From assembly GCF_000400955.1 (NCBI RefSeq), contig NC_021284.1:124001-188000 (forward strand): a stretch of DNA of 64,000 nucleotides, given 5' to 3'. The position numbers were made by a program, and so were the translations under genes. This document shows, piece by piece, positions 22,940-34,063 of this stretch; positions within the stretch are counted from its first letter, which is position 1; the number at the start of each line of letters is the position of its first letter. Below the pieces are notes generated by a model. It was not told the origin of the DNA, made no database searches, and saw only the letters and a list, made by a program, of their open reading frames with translations. Source of the DNA: Spiroplasma syrphidicola EA-1 (GTDB lineage Bacteria > Bacillota_I > Bacilli_A > Mycoplasmatales > Mycoplasmataceae).

Positions 22940-23992
22940 ATGGAAAAAAATATTTTAGAACTACGTAATGTTTCAAAACAGTATGAAGGGAAGGTAGTTT
23001 TAAAAGGAATTAATTTAAATATTAAGGAAGGCGAATTTGTAACGTTATTAGGACCATCAGGGTGTGGTAAAACAACAACGTTAAGAATTATTGGAGGTTT
23101 AGAACAACCAGATAGTGGGGAGTTACTATTTTTAGGAAAAGATTTGTTAAAAACTCCAATTCATAAAAGGGAAATCAACACTGTCTTTCAAAACTATGCG
23201 CTTTTCCCACATTTAAATGTTTTTAATAATATTGCCTATGGCTTACAAATTAAACGAAAAAAATATGATTATATTGAACGGGAAGTTAAAAAGTTTTTGA
23301 ATCTAGTTGGTTTAGCTGGGTTTGAAGATAAGAACGTTGAACAGTTATCAGGGGGACAACGTCAGCGAGTTGCCTTAGCACGAGCTTTAATTAATCGTCC
23401 TAAAGTCTTATTATTAGATGAACCAATGGCAGCGTTAGATGTCAAATTACGGAAAAAAATGCAAGGGGAATTAAAAGCCTTACAAGAAGAAATTGGGATT
23501 ACTTTTATTTTGGTTACCCATGATCAAGAAGAAGCGTTAAGTATGTCAGACCGGATTATTGTAATGAACGGAGGGGCCATTCAACAAGTTGGGACACCAA
23601 CAGAAATTTATAATGAACCAGAAAATATTTGAACAGCTCAATTTATTGGGGAATCAAATATTATTGCTAATGCTGTTTTTGTTCGTGATAATTTAGTCGC
23701 TTTTGATGATAAAGAATTCGTTTGTTCTGATCGTGGATTTGGGGAAGATAGTAATCAAATTGATATAATTATTCGTCCAGAAGATATTGATATTGTTTCA
23801 CCAACAAAAGGATTTTTCACTGGTATTGTTGAAGAAATAATTTTTAAAGGGGTTCATTGAGAAATAATTGTTCAATGTCCAAAACGAAAATTTTTAATCC
23901 ATTCAACTGATAAAGTTGATGAGGGAACAAAAGTTGGTTTACACTGAAATGTTGAAGATATTCATGTAATGTGAAAAGAAATTGATGATTAA
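22940..23992 (+). CDS. potA: Spermidine/putrescine ABC transporter ATP-binding protein
   Basis: This 350-residue ATPase drives polyamine import. It shows Walker A GPSGCGKTT (38-46), the Q-loop region TVFQNYALFPHL, the signature LSGGQRQR (136-143), Walker B VLLLDEP and the switch histidine in VTHDQEEA. The C-terminal third (about 240-350) is a TOBE domain, as in PotA. TGA Trp occurs in this C-terminal part. It is 25 nt after the regulator and 18 nt before potB. Confidence 0.95.
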
Positions 23993-24010
23993 ATTGAAAG
24001 GAGGATTGTG

Positions 24011-24988
24011 ATGGAAAATAAAAAAGGAAATAATTTTGTAACAAAGATAAAAAAAACAACAAAAAAAGTTAATCGTAGTATTAAGAATGGTTTTCATAAA
24101 ACTGCTGCTTGATTTCGTGGAAAAAGTTTAACAGTTTCGTATCAAGTTAAAAAAAGCCAATGATTTAAAAAAGGTCTTAATCCATTGTTATGACCATATT
24201 TAGTTTTAATGATTCTACTAATTTTGATTCCATTATTAATAATTTTACTCTATTCTTTTATTCAACCAACGGGGAATAATTTAGTATTTGCCTTAAACTT
24301 TGAAAATTTTGTTAACTTTTTTTCGGAAAAAGCCTTTGTTATTTCATTATTATTAGCCTTAGGCTACTCGTTTATTGCCGCAATTATTGCAATTATTATT
24401 GCTTACCCAGTTGCCTATGTGATGGCTTTTTGCCGCTCAAAATTATTATCAAAAAATATTTGAATTTTAGTAACGCTACCAATTTGAATTAACATGTTAT
24501 TAAAAATCATTGGGTTACAAACATTATTTAATTTAATTGCGCCAGGATTATTAGGAACACCGGTTTCAATTGTCATTGGGATGGTTTACGCCTTTTTACC
24601 TTTTGTAATTTTACCAATTTATAATAGCTTAGATAAAATAGATAAATCTTTAATTGAAGCGTCACGTGATTTAGGGGCCAATTCATTTAAAACTTTTTGA
24701 AAAGTTGTTTTCCGCCATTCAATTCCTGGAATTTTAGCGGGGGGAACATTATTATTAGTTCAAGCTGCAACTTCATTACTAATTGTTAAATTCATGGGGA
24801 ATGGTCAAATTAGTATGATTGTTGAGGTAATTGAATCATACTTCTTTAAAGGAGGAAACTTTGGTTTAGGAGCAGCGATTTCTGTTGTTTTAGCCTTAGT
24901 AGTCTTTTTATTAATAGTTGTTTCTGGATGAATTTCAAAACAATTTGAAACAAAAAAAAGGGGGCGTCGATATGAAAAACTTTCTTAA
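24011..24988 (+). CDS. potB: Spermidine/putrescine ABC transporter permease PotB
   Basis: This 325-residue inner-membrane permease has a basic, cytoplasmic N-terminal extension (about 1-55) and six membrane helices. The permease signature that docks PotA is [21 protein letters not shown] encodes several Trp residues. The last 17 nt overlap the start of the potCD gene in another frame, implying translational coupling. Confidence 0.92.
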
Positions 24989-27602
24989 ATCTTCATATAT
25001 GGGGATAGTAATGCTTTTTATTTATGTTCCGATTATGATTTTAATTTTATTTTCATTTAACAGTGGGGAAAGTATGAGTATTTTTAATGGCTTCTCTGAT
25101 CGCTGATATAAAGAATTAGCTCACCAACAAGCCTTTTTACAAAGTATTATTGTCTCAGTTTTTGTCGCCGTGATAGCAACAATTATTTCAACAATTATTG
25201 GAACATTTGCAGCGTTAGGGTTGAGTAAAGCGCGAAAAGTAACACAAAAAATGACCTTGTCGATTACTAATATTCCATTAATTAATGCCGATATTATTAC
25301 AGCGGTTGCCTTAATGATGTTATTTATTGCAATGGGAGCTAATTTTGGTTTACTAACATTAGTTTTAGCCCATATTTCATTTGATATTCCTTTTGTAATT
25401 ATGACAGTGTTACCCCGCTTACGAAAAATTGATCCGAAATTAATTGAAGCATCATTAGATTTAGGGGCGAAGCCATCACAAACATTACGAAAAGTAATTT
25501 TACCGGTATTGAAACCAGCCATTATTGCGGCAGCAGCGATTGCTTTTGCGATGAGTTTTGATGATTTCATTATTTCTTATTTTACCGGGGGTGCTGATGT
25601 TAACGTTGCGACTTTCATTTATACAATGAAACGAATCAAACCATTTATTAATGCTTTTGGAACGATTTGTATCGCAATTATTGGTTTTGTTATTATCGGT
25701 TGAAATGGTTGAAATTTGTATAAAATTCAACATGAAAAATTCCGGAAAGAAATGTTAAAAGGAACGTATAAAGATAAAGATATCATGCGCTATGAAATTA
25801 AATTAGCCCGTTGATATCATTGTTTAAATCGTAATACTTTTAAAACGGAAAAACAAAAAGAAGCTTTGCGCTGAAAAATTATTCGTTGGGAAAATAAATA
25901 TGAACGGGCTGTACTGTGAGTTAAAAATAAACGTGAAAGTTTTATTGAACGTCAGCAACAAAAAGAAAATATCAGTAAAATATCACGGAAAAATTTCCGT
26001 TGGTTGGCAAAAAGCTGAAAACCATTATCCCTAACTTTAGTAACGGTGGGGTCAATTGGATTATTAACAGGAGTTTATATTGTTAATAATACCTATGATC
26101 TAATTGTTGCGAACTGAGGGGGATACATTACCCCAGAACTATTAACTAATTTTCAAAAAGAATATAATGTTAAAGTAAAATATACAGTTTATGATAGTAA
26201 TGAAACATTAGATAATAAATTATATACAACAAGATATGATGTAATGGTGCCAAGTGACTATATGGTTGCTAAGTTTGCCGAAACCAATAAAATTAAACCA
26301 ATTGACTATGTAAAGTTAAATGCTGTTAATAAAGACTTTAATATTATTAAACCAAATTCAAGTTTTAACGGTGATATGACAGGGTATCAAATTGGTAATA
26401 AGTTATTTAATGATAAAAATATTGATATTGATGTTGTTAAAACAGCAAACCCGGAATTTTATCAACAATGTGTTGAAAATCCTAATCCCGAAGTGGCATA
26501 TTGTTTAAATAAAAATAATGTTGCATCATTAAATAATGGTTTGTTAAGTATTTTAAACAAAAATACTGTCAGTGTATTGGACGATGCCAATAATACAAAT
26601 AACAATACGATTGCTAATTATAGTATTCCCTATTTTTGAGGAGATGTATCGCTGTTAATTCGCCCAACAGATAGCAATATACAGTTTTTACAATCAATCT
26701 TTGATGAGTTAAATCAAAAATTACCATCAACAGTAACAGGAAAATATGGGATAACTAAACAACCATGAGTTGATGGTCGTAGCCAGTATGTTTTAAATAC
26801 GGTTAAATATGATGAGGTTGAAACAAACGGTTTGTCATGAGATGTTTTATGAAAAGCAGCTCAAAATAAGAAAAAAGTCTTATTAAATAATGATTACCGT
26901 AATATTTTTATGTTAGCAAATCAAAAAAATTACTTTAGCCCAATTCCAACAACAAAAGCGCAAGCTGATCAAGACTTCCGAGATTTAGAAACATTGCTTA
27001 AATATAATAATGTTGCTCTAATGAACGATGAATTAATTAATGCGGTTGGAGATGGTGAATTTGATTTTGCCTTTATGTATAATGGGGACGGTATTTATGC
27101 TGACCAATTATTTGCAGCTAGTGGTAAAGAAGCAAGCAATAATAAAATTATGATTGTTCACCCTAATGCGACATCAACAGGAAAAGCAAATCAAATTGAA
27201 GGAACTAACATTTGAAGTGATAATATGGTTTTATCAAACTCAGTTGGTAATGAAGAATTAGCTTATAAATTTATGAATTACATTGTTCAAAATAGTAATG
27301 TGTTATCAGAAGAACTAGGTTATACTTCACCATATCAACAAACAATGGATTTTGAAACAAATTATGGTTATTATCAAGATGATGTTGACCCTGACTCAGG
27401 AGAAATGGTTAATTACCAAGAAAACTATGTTCCAGTTGGAAAACTATGTACTGATGAAAAAATTAGTGCTGGGGTTTGTACAATTGACCAAAAGGGGCAA
27501 TATGTATCAAAACCAGGATTAGCGGATGGACCATTTACAGTAACGAAATTAGATGAGTATCTTGTTGATCGTTATAATGTTTTAATTGCTGGAAAAAATT
27601 AA
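24972..27602 (+). CDS. potCD: PotC permease fused to PotD polyamine-binding protein
   Basis: A single 876-residue frame encodes both parts. Residues 1-250 form the PotC permease (EASLDLGAKPSQTLRKVI docking motif, six helices). Residues about 255-345 are a basic linker that should lie in the cytoplasm (YEIKLARWYH, ALRWKIIRWENKYE). Residues about 351-370 form a membrane helix (SLTLVTVGSIGLLTGVYIVN). Residues 372-876 are the PotD-type binding domain (ANWGGYITPELLTNFQKEY; DVMVPSDYM). The binding protein is thus anchored to its own permease. Numerous TGA Trp codons run through the junction, and no stop separates the parts. Such potCD fusions are known in mollicutes. A terminator follows. Confidence 0.93.
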
Positions 27603-27606
27603 TGAT

Positions 27607-27644
27607 AAAAGTTTTGTTATTTCTAACAAAACTTTTCTTTTTTT
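27607..27644 (+). terminator. Terminator of the pot operon
   Basis: A perfect 13-bp stem, AAAAGTTTTGTTA (27607-27619) with TAACAAAACTTTT (27624-27636), loop TTTC, then a T-rich run. Confidence 0.9.
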
Positions 27645-27690
27645 AAAAGAAAAAATGAATTATTTTGGGATAACTTAATGAGGTGAGAAT

Positions 27691-28230
27691 ATTAAGAAAC
27701 GCTGATTTTATTTTTTACTTTTTAGTTTAGTATTATTAGTTGCTTTAGGAGGTTTTATTTTTAGTAAAATGAATAAAACAAATAACCCTAGGTCAAAAGA
27801 AATTAATTTAGTTGAATATCAAATTAATTTTCTTAATGAATATAATTTACCATTAACTGATGAAGAGATTATTCCGAAACCGATTATTTTACAACCTTAT
27901 AATCTTGGGGAAGATCTTAAAACAATTTTAATTAACCATCATTTTTTGTTCAATAATTTTGCAAAGATTAATGGGAATACTTTAGATAAAAAAATCACGG
28001 AAAGCATAACCGTTAAATTAACACCAATTGCTAAATATATTCAATGAATTCCGCTTCGAAGTTTAGCAAAAGCTGATTTAGAACAAGTTAATATTCCAGA
28101 AATAATTAGTAATAATATTTTAGAATTAATTAAACCCCCAGGACTTAATTATGAAAGGCTTTTAGCTGATTACTTAAAGGGAGGATATAAAAAATATTTT
28201 ACGCTGCTAAAAATGTTTTGTGTTTTTTAA
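27691..28230 (+). CDS. ComEA-like anchored protein with apparent ATT start
   Basis: The frame from 27691 encodes 179 residues: an N-terminal membrane helix (KKRWFYFLLFSLVLLVALGG), a polar middle and a C-terminal part reading IPLRSLAKADLEQVNIPE and ILELIKPPG. The last part loosely resembles the helix-hairpin-helix DNA-binding unit of ComEA. No ATG gives this membrane helix; the first in-frame ATG is 27769. AGGTGA at 27681-27686 lies 4 nt before an ATT, so ATT is the likely start. It lies directly before comEC, where comEA normally is. The ComEA assignment is inference from position and weak similarity; the gene itself is probable. Confidence 0.6.
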
Positions 28231-30284
28231 AAAATTGCTTAAGCAAATTAGAACAGTCTTATTTAAATTACGTTTTTCTTGCCATTTTTTTCGGGCTAGC
28301 AATTATTCAAAATAATTATTGGTTTTTTGTTCCGATTCCTTTTTTAAGTTTAAGTATTTTGTTCACAAGTACAAAAAGTTACTGACTTTTAATTATTATT
28401 TTTCTGTTTATAATTCATTTAATGATTTTAAAATTTGCACCACCGGTTAGCCTAAATAAAAATCAAGAACTTAATTTTAAAATTATTTATCAAGGAGAAG
28501 GATATTATTTTATTAAAGCTGGGACGCACAGGTTTTATTTATCAACCCAAGAAGTTTTTCACTTAGATGATAATGTTTGTGCTTATGGAAATTTTACTAA
28601 GATAAAAAGTGCTGTTAATATTTATGAATTTAGCCAACCAAAATGATTAGAAGGACAGGGGATAACTGTGCAGTTTAATTTAACAAAGATTATTGGTAAG
28701 AATAGTAGTTATGGTTTACGGGCAATTATTCAACGTTATTTGTTAAGGGATGAAAATAATTTTGATTTTATTCAATTGATCTTTTTTGGGGTCAAGACAA
28801 AAGGGGTAAATGAATTATATGAAAAATTTGTGCAACTAGGGATAATTCACTTATTAGTTATTTCAGGCTTTCATATTAATCTTTTCTTTTGAATTATCAA
28901 TACTGTTTGTTGTAAAATTTTTCGTTTTAAGTATAATTTTCTAATATCCTTTTTGATAGTGTTTTTTTATCTTTACCTTTTAAATTTTAATTTAGCAAGC
29001 TTACGAGCTGGTGTTTTTTTATTTTTGCTGACTTTAAAAAATAAAAGGCGATGAGATAAAATTAATAAAAAAATAATTTGAACAGTTACATTATTATTTG
29101 TGCTATTTTTAAAACCTTACGCCTTTTTAAATAGTGGTTTTACTTTTAGTTTTACAATTTCTTATGTTCTAATAGTAGTCCATTCAAAATTAAGACACTT
29201 AGGTTTATTCAAAAAAATCTTAATATATAATTTAATTATTTTTCTTGTTACTTGAATTTTAACGGCTTATTATAATTACACTATTAATTTTATGAGCATT
29301 TTTTTCACAATTATATTAACGCCGGTTATTGAATTAACTTATCTTTTTAGCTATATGATCATCTTTATTAAACCATTACATATTATTTATCAAGGCCTCT
29401 TTTTTGTCCTGAATAATTTTTCGGCAGTATTGCTCAAAATTAATCTTGTCTGGCATACGGGAGCTTTTAATTTTTGATTGGTATGAATTTATTATGGATT
29501 ATTGATTACTACATATTTAAATAGTGGTTATTTACAAAAACTTAGTATGATAGGATTATTATTTTTTAGTACTATCCTAATTTTTTTAAACTGAATGGCC
29601 AGCCCTCGTTATAGTTTGACCATGCTTAATGTTGGTAATGGTCAAGCGATTGTTATAAACGATAAGCTAAATTTTAAAACTGTTTTATTTGATGTTGGTG
29701 TCGAAATTGGTAAAAGTAAAAATCTCGTCCGCGATTATTTGAAATGACAAGGAATTAATGTTATTAATGCTGTTTTTATTTCCCACAATCATTTAGACCA
29801 CTATAATAATCTTGCACAAGTAAAAACTAATTTTTATATGGGGGAAGTAATTGATAACGAAACGGGAGGAGACTATTGAAAATTTGGTGGGTTAGAATTC
29901 TTGGTGCTTCATAAAACAGTGGGGGCAGAAAATGAAAATGCTAATTCTTTGGTTATTTTAGTAACAGTTAATCAATACAATGTATTATTAACGGGAGATC
30001 TTACAAAAGAAGAAGAACTTAAAATGTTGGATTTATCTTTACCCCAAATTGATTTGCTACAAGTAGCTCATCATGGGTCTAAATCTTCATCAGATATTTT
30101 ATTTTTAAAAAAAATTAAACCTCAGATTTGTTTTATTTCTGATGGACCGCATAAAAAAATTTTAGCCCCTCAAACATTGAAAAATCTTGATAGTGTTGGC
30201 TGTAAGTATTATGAAACTAATGGTGAACAAAATTTACAGGTCCAATTTTTCAATAATTTCAAAGCCAAGGTTACTAATTTTTAA
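28194..30284 (+). CDS. comEC: ComEC/Rec2-type DNA uptake channel with metallo-beta-lactamase domain
   Basis: This protein of about 696 residues has an N-terminal membrane part with the competence-domain motif LVISGFHINLFFW and many helices. A C-terminal metallo-beta-lactamase-like domain (from about 475) keeps the metal motif HNHLDH (H531, H533, D535, H536), LLTGD and AHHGSKSS. ComEC carries single-stranded DNA across the membrane in natural transformation. The frame is open from a TAA at 28188. An AGGGAGGA ribosome site (28178-28185) sits 8 nt before an ATA codon at 28194, the best start; TTG 28218 is an alternative. It overlaps the preceding gene by 37 nt. Many TGA Trp codons. Confidence 0.9.
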
Positions 30285-30293
30285 GATAGTAGG

Positions 30294-30299
30294 ATATAA
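30294..30299 (+). promoter_or_regulatory. -10 box upstream of holA
   Basis: TATAAT lies about 30 nt before the holA start, after the comEC stop. The -35 region would fall in the end of comEC and is not clear. Confidence 0.4.
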
Positions 30300-30329
30300 T
30301 ATAAAAAACATCTTAAGAGAGGTAATCAC

Positions 30330-31298
30330 ATGTTCTTAATTTATGGGGAAGATGCATATTTAATAAATTTGCAAAAAGAAAAAATTTTAAAAAAAATTAA
30401 TATAGATGAGGAATATAGTCTTGATGAATACAGTTATTTAGAAGATTCACTGTTAGATATTTTAAATGATGCCAATACAATTCCAATGTTTGCCGAAAAA
30501 CGGATTATTTTAGTTAACGACAGTTATTTCTTAACTGAAGAAAAAATTAAAGCAAAAATTGATAACAAAGATTACTTACCAAAATTAATTGAATATTTAG
30601 AAAACCCAAACCCAAATACCTTTATCATTTTTATTTGCCCAGTAAATAATATTAGTAATCGGTTGAAAATTACCAAAAAAATGTTGGAATTAACTAGTGT
30701 TTTAAAAGCAATTAACTTATCTTATAATGAATTAACAAAATTTATTGCTAATTATATTAAACAAAATAATGCTAATATTAGTGATCAATTAATTAATAGC
30801 TTAGTTGAATATCTCCCAAATAATTTGTATATTATTAAGAATGAACTTGATAAGTTATTATTGATTAGTAAGAACATTACCAAAGAATTAATTGAACATA
30901 ATTTAACAAAGTACCTTGATACTGATATTTTTAAAGTTGTAAACTATTTATTAGCGAATGATTTAAATAACTTTTTAAGTAATTATCATTATTTAAAAGC
31001 CCGAGGACTAAGCGATGTTGCTTTGCTTGCCTTAATTAGCAATAATGTTATTTTAACCCGTGATATCATTGTTTTATCAATGTTAAAAAAATCACCATCC
31101 GAAATTGCTAATTTATTAAAAGTTCATCCCTTTCGAGTAAAAAAAATATCAGAAATTCTTTCTAATTTTAGTTTGAAAAAAGCAAACGATTTAATATTAA
31201 ATTTATTTTCAATTGATTATAATATTAAAAAAGGTATAATTAACAGAGAAATAGATAGTGATTTGTATTTTATTAAATTATTTAATATTAATCGTTAA
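30330..31298 (+). CDS. holA: DNA polymerase III subunit delta
   Basis: This 322-residue protein matches HolA, the delta subunit of the clamp loader, which opens the beta clamp. It starts with FLIYGEDAYLINLQKEKIL, the family opening, followed by an AAA+-like domain without a functional P-loop and a C-terminal collar (SIDYNIKKGIINREIDSDLY). Position after comEC matches the common comEC-holA-rpsT order of Firmicutes. AGAGAGG precedes the ATG. Confidence 0.88.
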   Translation: MFLIYGEDAYLINLQKEKILKKINIDEEYSLDEYSYLEDSLLDILNDANTIPMFAEKRIILVNDSYFLTEEKIKAKIDNKDYLPKLIEYLENPNPNTFIIFICPVNNISNRLKITKKMLELTSVLKAINLSYNELTKFIANYIKQNNANISDQLINSLVEYLPNNLYIIKNELDKLLLISKNITKELIEHNLTKYLDTDIFKVVNYLLANDLNNFLSNYHYLKARGLSDVALLALISNNVILTRDIIVLSMLKKSPSEIANLLKVHPFRVKKISEILSNFSLKKANDLILNLFSIDYNIKKGIINREIDSDLYFIKLFNINR

Positions 31299-31337
31299 TT
31301 ATTTTGCAATTATTATCAAAATTAGTGAGGTGAAAAA

Positions 31338-32762
31338 ATGAAAGAAAAGAAATTGTATGCCCAGACTGTTTATGGCTTGTATCATACCTTTCAGAACGAT
31401 ACGTTAAAAGCAGAAATAATTATTGATAAGGAATTTAAGCAATTAGTTATTCAAGAAATTTGCAATTTGTTAACTTTAGAAAAAGATTTTGCGGCAGATT
31501 TAGATGGTGAAAAATACACTGTTGCGTTTGCTCAAGTTTTAGCTGATATCACAAATGAATCAGCAAAAATTGAAAAAAAAGATAATGCCAAATTTAGTGA
31601 TTTAGATGAAAATCATGCCCAATTTGTACAGTATATTAATCAAAAATTTAAATTTGATCGTGATGATATTATCAAAGAAGTAACAATTTCAGCAGAAATA
31701 ATTGATAAAACAACTGATTTTGTTAATAAAGAAGAATCATTAGCAAAAGCAAGAGAACTTAGCGGTAGTCAGCTGCAATCTCCGGTCCAACCTGCTCAGG
31801 CAAATCAAGCACCAGGAGCAGCACCATTTGTTGGAATGGGAGCAGGAATGCCCCAATTTGATCCATCACAAATGGATATGAGTAAAATGATGCAACAAAT
31901 GGCTGATATGCCAATTCATCCTCGACTTGATCCACGTTTTTATCCATATAATACAAAGCCAAAGTATATGCTTTTAATGAAAAAAGTTGTGGCTGGTTTT
32001 GTAATCTTTGCGGCAGCTTTATTGGTTTTAGTATGAGCCTTAGGGAATTTTTTACCAATAACAGTTTATCCAGAAGGTGGATTTTGAACATGACATAATG
32101 AAAGCAAAGCTTGAATTGGGGGACCAGGACAACCACCATCAGAAGCTGGGAAACTAGGTTATGATTTTTTAACTAGTTTAATGTATAAATTTGGTGTTGC
32201 ACCAGGGACACCACCGTTATTTAATATTTTTATGCCAATTTTACCAGGATTATTTTTAGGGTATGAATTATTAGGCGCAAAAAAATTCCGTCGTGATAAT
32301 TATACTGTCCGAATTTTATCAGTAGTTCTATCAGCTGTTTTATTAGCATGAGCAGCCTTAACAATTGTTCCACTTTTAATTCCAAGTACATTAGATAATC
32401 TTATTAATGGTTTAGGAATGTCAAAAGATGGGGTTAATGGCGGGACAGTTATGCCCTCACCTGAATTACCAAAATTATTAAATGAAATTATTAGTTTAAT
32501 TCGTGGTAGTGCCCGTTACCAGGCTTTACGAATCTTTAGTATTGTTGCTTTATCAATTTCATTAGTCGCTGTTTTATTAACATTAGCTTTATGTATTTAT
32601 GCGCCACGTTTAGATCGTCAAAAATTAGTACGTGCAAATGAAGAATATCAAAAAGCAGTAATGGCTAAAATGAGTGGTCAAAAATATGAAATGGATCCAA
32701 CATTGTTTGATGATGAATTTAAAGATGATAGTTCACCATTTAAACCACCATCAGAAAAATAA
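31338..32762 (+). CDS. Four-helix membrane protein with Gln/Pro/Met-rich linker
   Basis: This 474-residue protein is not recognised. Residues 1-145 are soluble and acidic/lysine-rich. Residues about 150-190 form a low-complexity linker rich in Gln, Pro, Ala, Gly and Met (QSPVQPAQANQAPGAAPF, then QFDPSQMDMSKMMQQM). About four membrane helices follow (starting near 213, 290, 322 and 395), and a charged cytoplasmic tail ends in PFKPPSEK. TGA Trp codons occur in the membrane part. It sits between holA and rpsT, which are adjacent in many relatives. AGGTG precedes the ATG. A bidirectional terminator follows. Confidence 0.8.
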
Positions 32763-32790
32763 AAAAAAGTTCAATTTTGAACTTTTTTTT
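32761..32790. terminator. Bidirectional terminator between convergent genes
   Basis: AAAAAAAGTTCAA pairs with TTGAACTTTTTTT around a short loop. A T run follows on both strands, so it can end the membrane-protein gene (+) and rpsT (-). Confidence 0.85.
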
Positions 32791-32817
32791 ATTTTTGATA
32801 CTAATCTAATTTTAATC

Positions 32818-33069
32818 CTAGTTAGCTTTTACCATTAAACTACTTTTTAATCTTGAAGCTTTATTTTGATGATAAATTCCTTTTGTAACTGCTTTATCAA
32901 TTAAACTAACTGCTTCATTTACTAATTCATTTGCTTTTGCATCATTTTCGACAAGGGCTTTTTCTGCTTTTTTAATTGCCGTCTTAACTGATGATTTAAA
33001 AGATTTATTTGCTAAATTAGCTTTTTCATTAGTTTTAACTCTTTTAATTTGTGACTTAATATTTGCCAT
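32818..33069 (-). CDS. rpsT: 30S ribosomal protein S20
   Basis: This 83-residue basic protein binds 16S rRNA in the small subunit. The opening ANIKSQIKRVKTNEKANLAN and the ending GIYHQNKASRLKSSL are those of S20. It is the only minus-strand gene with a strong consensus promoter here (-35 TTTACA, 17 nt, TATAAT) and has AAGGAG before the start. Convergent with the membrane-protein gene. Confidence 0.96.
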   Translation of the reverse strand: MANIKSQIKRVKTNEKANLANKSFKSSVKTAIKKAEKALVENDAKANELVNEAVSLIDKAVTKGIYHQNKASRLKSSLMVKAN

Positions 33070-33110
33070 TGTTTTCTCCTTCTTTCCTGCTAACTATTAG
33101 ACCCAGAATG

Positions 33111-33139
33111 ATTATAACAAATAGCCCTGTATCTGTAAA
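33111..33139 (-). promoter_or_regulatory. Promoter of rpsT
   Basis: On the minus strand, TTTACA (33139-33134) and TATAAT (33116-33111) are separated by 17 nt, upstream of the rpsT start. Confidence 0.8.
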
Positions 33140-33236
33140 GAAAACTTTTATATTTTTCAATATTTCTTTTGCTATTAGCGACCTTATTTTAATTATCCGG
33201 TATAATTATATTAAATTATAAAAGGAGTTTTTTAAG

Positions 33237-33524
33237 ATGGGATATTACTACCAGCATAAATTAGCTTTTTCTGATCATGGTTTACAAAGAATTAAAGAGC
33301 GTATTGCTGATTTTAAAAATGAAAATGAATGAATAGTAAAAGAAAAAATAATTAAAATGATTGATAATTCTTCAGATCGAATTGAAACAAGAGATCATTT
33401 ATATATTAAATTGGATGATTTAAAAGGTAATTTGTATGTTGTGATTCAAAAAAATGCCAGGTTAATTATTACAGTAACACCAATGAGTCCACAAAAAATT
33501 TTAGATATTATTACATCAGGATAA
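33237..33524 (+). CDS. Small hypothetical protein, weak DUF4258/RelE-like pattern
   Basis: This 95-residue protein begins MGYYYQHKLAFSDHG and continues LQRIKERI. The HG--R---R pattern followed by beta strands (LYIKLDDLKG, LYVVIQKN, RLIITVTPMS) loosely resembles DUF4258-type small proteins and, more distantly, RelE-fold toxins. No antitoxin-like partner lies beside it. It uses a TGA Trp. TATAAT at 33201-33206 and AAAGGAG upstream support expression. It lies in the gap between rpsT and rpiB. Function is unknown. Confidence 0.65.
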
Positions 33525-33577
33525 GTTCAAGAAAAAATATGTTATATTATAGGTAATAGTAATCAGGAGGAAAAGAA

Positions 33578-34015
33578 ATGAAAATTGCGATTGGAAATGA
33601 TCATACAGGGGTAGGGATGAAAAATGAAATTGTCACTTACTTAACTAATAATGGTTATGAGGTTATTAATATTGGGACTAATGAAGGCCAAGCAGCCGAC
33701 TACCCAGACTTTGGTCATCAAGTCGGTCAAATGGTGGCAAACGGTGGCGCTGATTTAGGGATTGTGATATGTGGAACTGGAATTGGGATTTCAATAGCTG
33801 CTAATAAAGTACCAGGAGTTCGTGCAGCATTGTGTTATGAAACAACAACTGCCCAATTAGCTCGTGAACATAATAATGCTAATGTTTTAGCGTTAGGAGC
33901 TCGTTTGATTGCTAATCAAAAAGCAGTCTGAATTGTTGAAGCATTTTTGAAAGCAAATTTTGATGAAGGTCGTCATGCCCGTAGAGTGAATCAAATTGAA
34001 GACATTACTTGTTAA
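33578..34015 (+). CDS. rpiB: Ribose-5-phosphate isomerase B
   Basis: This 145-residue enzyme interconverts ribose-5-phosphate and ribulose-5-phosphate. Signatures are IAIGNDHTGVGMK, YPDFGHQVG, GIVICGTGIGISIAANK (with the active-site Cys of VICGTG) and RAALCYE, then HNNANVLALGARL. A TGA Trp lies at 33929. AGGAGGAAAAG precedes the ATG. It provides pentose phosphate for PRPP synthesis by prs, 376 nt further on. Confidence 0.95.
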
Positions 34016-34017
34016 TT

Positions 34018-34063
34018 AAAAAAAGCAGGGGAAAGTTACATTACAACTTCCACTGCTTTTATT
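34018..34063. terminator. Bidirectional terminator between rpiB and the NifU-type gene
   Basis: AAAAAAGCAG (34018-34027) pairs with CTGCTTTT (34053-34060), with extra pairing GGAAAGT/ACTTCC inside. The right part lies within the end of the minus-strand gene. Confidence 0.7.
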
